From NCBI RefSeq assembly GCF_905475395.1, contig NC_058338.1, forward strand, positions 37,020,935 through 37,084,934: a DNA stretch of 64,000 bases. The letters are read 5' to 3'. This DNA is from Chrysoperla carnea (Eukaryota; Arthropoda; Insecta; Neuroptera; Chrysopidae). The position numbers and the translations under genes are program-made. Positions 61,455 to 64,000 of the stretch are shown here, one piece after another. The stretch's first letter is position 1. Each line of letters begins with the position of its first letter. The notes under the pieces are model-generated. The model ran no database searches and was not told where the DNA came from. It saw only the letters and a list, made by a program, of their open reading frames with translations.

Positions 61455-62215
61455 AGGAGGTATTTTTAGCCGCTATTTACGATTACACGGATTCTATGAT
61501 GCCTTCCGAAAGTCTTGTTATTTTTTATAAACATTTAGTTTGCCGTTTTTGTACCAAAAAAATTAAATTATTGACCAAAAACCACACGATTTTCGGAATA
61601 CGTGACAGAATCCGTGTAATCTGACATCGGATTCGTATTCCTAAACCAAAAATAAATATATCCTAGAGCGCAGTTTGGACGAAAAATATTTTAGTTGCAG
61701 TTTTGTGCCAAAAAGTGAAATTCTTGGCCAAAAATGGTACGATTTTTGGAAGATGGACAGAAAAATTCCTTATAAAGCAAAGTTTGGACGATAAATACTT
61801 AGTTTGTCGTTTGTTTGCTAAAAAAGTGAAATTCTTGGCAAATAATGGCACGGATTTCAGAATACGGGACAGAATCCGTTTGTCTGACATCAAATTCATA
61901 ATCAGCGATAAAAAATACCTCCTATATAACAGTTTGGACGATAAATACTTAGTTTTCCGTTTTTGTGCCAAAAAATAGTATTCCGAGTCAAAAATGACAT
62001 GATTTTAGGAATATGTGACAAAATTAGTGTAATCTGAGATCGGATTCGTATGCAGCGACCAAAAATACCTACTAGATGACAATTTTAAGCCGAAATAATC
62101 ATTTCAAAAAATTTTGGGCTACAGATGCTGAGGCCCTATTTCTTTTTCTGACTAGGTTAAGTTTGCTGAATGTATATTTGGGTCCTATAAACACATTTCA
62201 AACTTTTTTTCCGAC
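61455..62215. mobile_element. Composite element with tandem core, copy 2
   Basis: Core units begin near 61525 (partial), 61672, 61781 and 61931, spaced 109 and 150 bases, with the same AGTTTGGACGATAAATAC start and GCCAAAAAGTGAAATTC text as copy 1. The right arm (GACTAGGTTAA, GGTCCTATAAACAC) matches copy 1. The left side carries an inverted partial core unit (GGAGGTATTTTTAGCCGC), so its arm differs from copy 1. Overlapping frames on both strands are repeat translation. Confidence 0.7.
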
Positions 62216-64000
62216 ATATTCATTGCATTATTATATAGATTATATGACGATATATTTTGATCGTGTATTTGATGCTAATTTAAAAAACATAAAACTATAA
62301 ATTTGTATTTTTCGAAGTAAACTTAAATCCGAATTTAATTGGACTAGGAAGGAATTGTTGTTTGAACAATCCCAACATTTGAATAATTAAGTAGTGCTTA
62401 AATTACAGCCACAATCTATTTTTGAACTGTTTCATAGGTGTAGCTAAGTAAATTTTGTTGTTTAAATAACTTCAGTATCAATATAATGTATATTAAATAA
62501 AGATTTATGTTAGATAATGAATTGATTAACTCAATGGATCATCTAATACATCTAATAATAACATTTAAAGTACAAATTATTATAAATATAATGACAATTT
62601 TATAATACCTATAATATTTACACAAATATGTAAGTATGCACCTCTAGATTCGATACAGGTATAAAAGTATTGATTTATTTAATATGTAGTTTAAAATCTG
62701 AATATGTCATCTTATTTACCAATGCATATTAATAATAATTAGAAATAAGAAATAATATGACATAAAATTTGAAATGATGCACACGCGTGAGTCAATAATA
62801 ATAATAATTAAATCTATAAAATATATATAGCATAAAAACAATCATGCAAATTTTAAAATGAAATGTACTTATAATGTATAATATTTAGATGAAATACAAT
62901 TTATGTATTCAATCACATTACTTCCATTGTACATTGTAAGTACGATTTACCTAACAATTTAGATCATAAAGCAGTTTATACCTTAGTCTCGTTGAGATTC
63001 AACGGAAAATCTGATCGACTTCAATATTATATACCGTTCGTAATTTTATAATCGCTCGACACCTATAAAATTTATCAGAAATTTTCAGTCTTCCATATTT
63101 GATAGAGAAATGTTGAGGATTTCGTAATGTTTGTCTATGTGCAAAATTATCATAAAGCTTGGTTGATATAGGGTAAAAACGGGACCATTATAGTTTGGTT
63201 ACGTCTGCCCATCCATTTATTCGATAAAATTGTAAACTATGATCAAACCTCTAAAAAAGAAATAAAAAATTTGCATCGACTTTTTTCGTATTTCACTTAT
63301 GAGTGAGATATAAGTCCTAAGAGTTTTGATTTCCGTCACGACTTTTACGCATTCTATTTCCTCAGGTGAATATTGCAGATAGATAGATTTTTTATAGTCA
63401 TGGTTTTAAAGAAATACTTTAGTTAAGTAGATGAAATAAAGCCTACCCTAGTGGCTTCGTTGTTTAAAGCGTTCCAATTACCGTATTATACCGGTAACGG
63501 ACCGCAAAATCACTTGACCCATCGATAACCGACTCAAACTTTTGTAATAAAGCGGCAATCAAACCCGTAAAAACAATGGGCTGTGGCAACTCTACCAGAC
63601 CGGTTGAAAAAATGAAGGAGGGGTCATTTACAATACAAAATTGGGATACTTGACCCAATAGGTAACCGGATAATTTTCACGTGAAATTACAGCTTTCAAT
63701 GTACCTTTCCAAGAAAAAATAGGTTGCCAGGTCAACTTGGTTGATAAGGTATGGCAACCTTTGTTTTTAATGATGCATGTATACAGTTTAAGCATGAAGA
63801 CGGAACACTCAGCCTCTCAAAATAAATGTGGAGCAGAAATAATCAGAGCAAAGATGATATTCTCAGACGCGGTATTATACTTGGTTCATTTTATCAAATC
63901 GAATTCATGGGATCAGATTCAATCTATCGAATAAATTAAAAATAAACAATTGTGCTACTGAACACATCGTAATACTATAAACAATTCCTTCGATAAGTGA
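62216..64000. other. Intergenic, no gene supported
   Basis: AT-rich with an (AAT)n patch at about 62796-62812. A weak direct repeat (CACTTGACCC, GATAACCG / TACTTGACCC, GGTAACCG) lies at about 63510 and 63648. Frames at 63464-63658 and 63737-63934 have no recognisable domain. Confidence 0.4.

Noticed and set aside
61663..61978. 102-aa minus and 91-aa plus frames with repeated motifs
   Set aside because: Translation of the tandem core of the composite element; the repeated peptide simply reflects repeated DNA.
1..64000. CRISPR arrays, operons, prokaryotic ribosome binding sites, rRNA genes
   Set aside because: None seen; the sequence has eukaryotic repeat content and no regularly spaced short repeats of CRISPR type.

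Overview
This window reads as AT-rich nuclear DNA of an animal, almost certainly an insect. It is very gene-poor, with many poly-A/T runs, microsatellites and small dispersed repeats, and no bacterial-style operons. The only intact, recognisable protein genes are two bHLH transcription factors of the Twist family. Both lie on the minus strand, each as one uninterrupted coding exon, about 15 kb apart. Several dispersed repeats have a look I associate with insect genomes such as lacewings or moths, but I cannot name the species or order from the sequence alone.

Layout. Positions 1-6.5 kb hold a small mariner-like MITE, two weak exon-like patches and one dispersed repeat. Twist paralog 1 (a canonical Twist) occupies 6516-7436, with possible promoter elements upstream and a splice-site-preceded candidate exon at 9040-9138. 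From 9 to 22 kb there is no gene I can support, only repeats, among them a 709-bp foldback element and a 540-bp foldback just downstream of the second gene. Twist paralog 2 (a divergent Twist) occupies 22361-23005, with an E-box palindrome and a perfect Rel/Dorsal-type site shortly upstream. From 23 to 64 kb I see no intact gene. The region holds dispersed repeats, several palindromic (foldback) elements, one decayed hAT transposase fragment, a TIR family with three copies, and two copies of a composite element in which inverted arms enclose short tandem repeats.

Biology. In Drosophila, Twist is a mesoderm-determining bHLH activator that is itself switched on by Dorsal (a Rel protein). Here the two paralogs share 36 of 55 residues over the bHLH by my hand alignment, keep the C-terminal WR motif and share orientation. 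This points to a local tandem duplication followed by divergence of paralog 2. The Rel-type site and E-box near paralog 2 suggest, without proving, that dorsoventral regulatory input was kept. All repeat boundaries were placed by eye and should be taken as accurate to roughly 5-20 bases.
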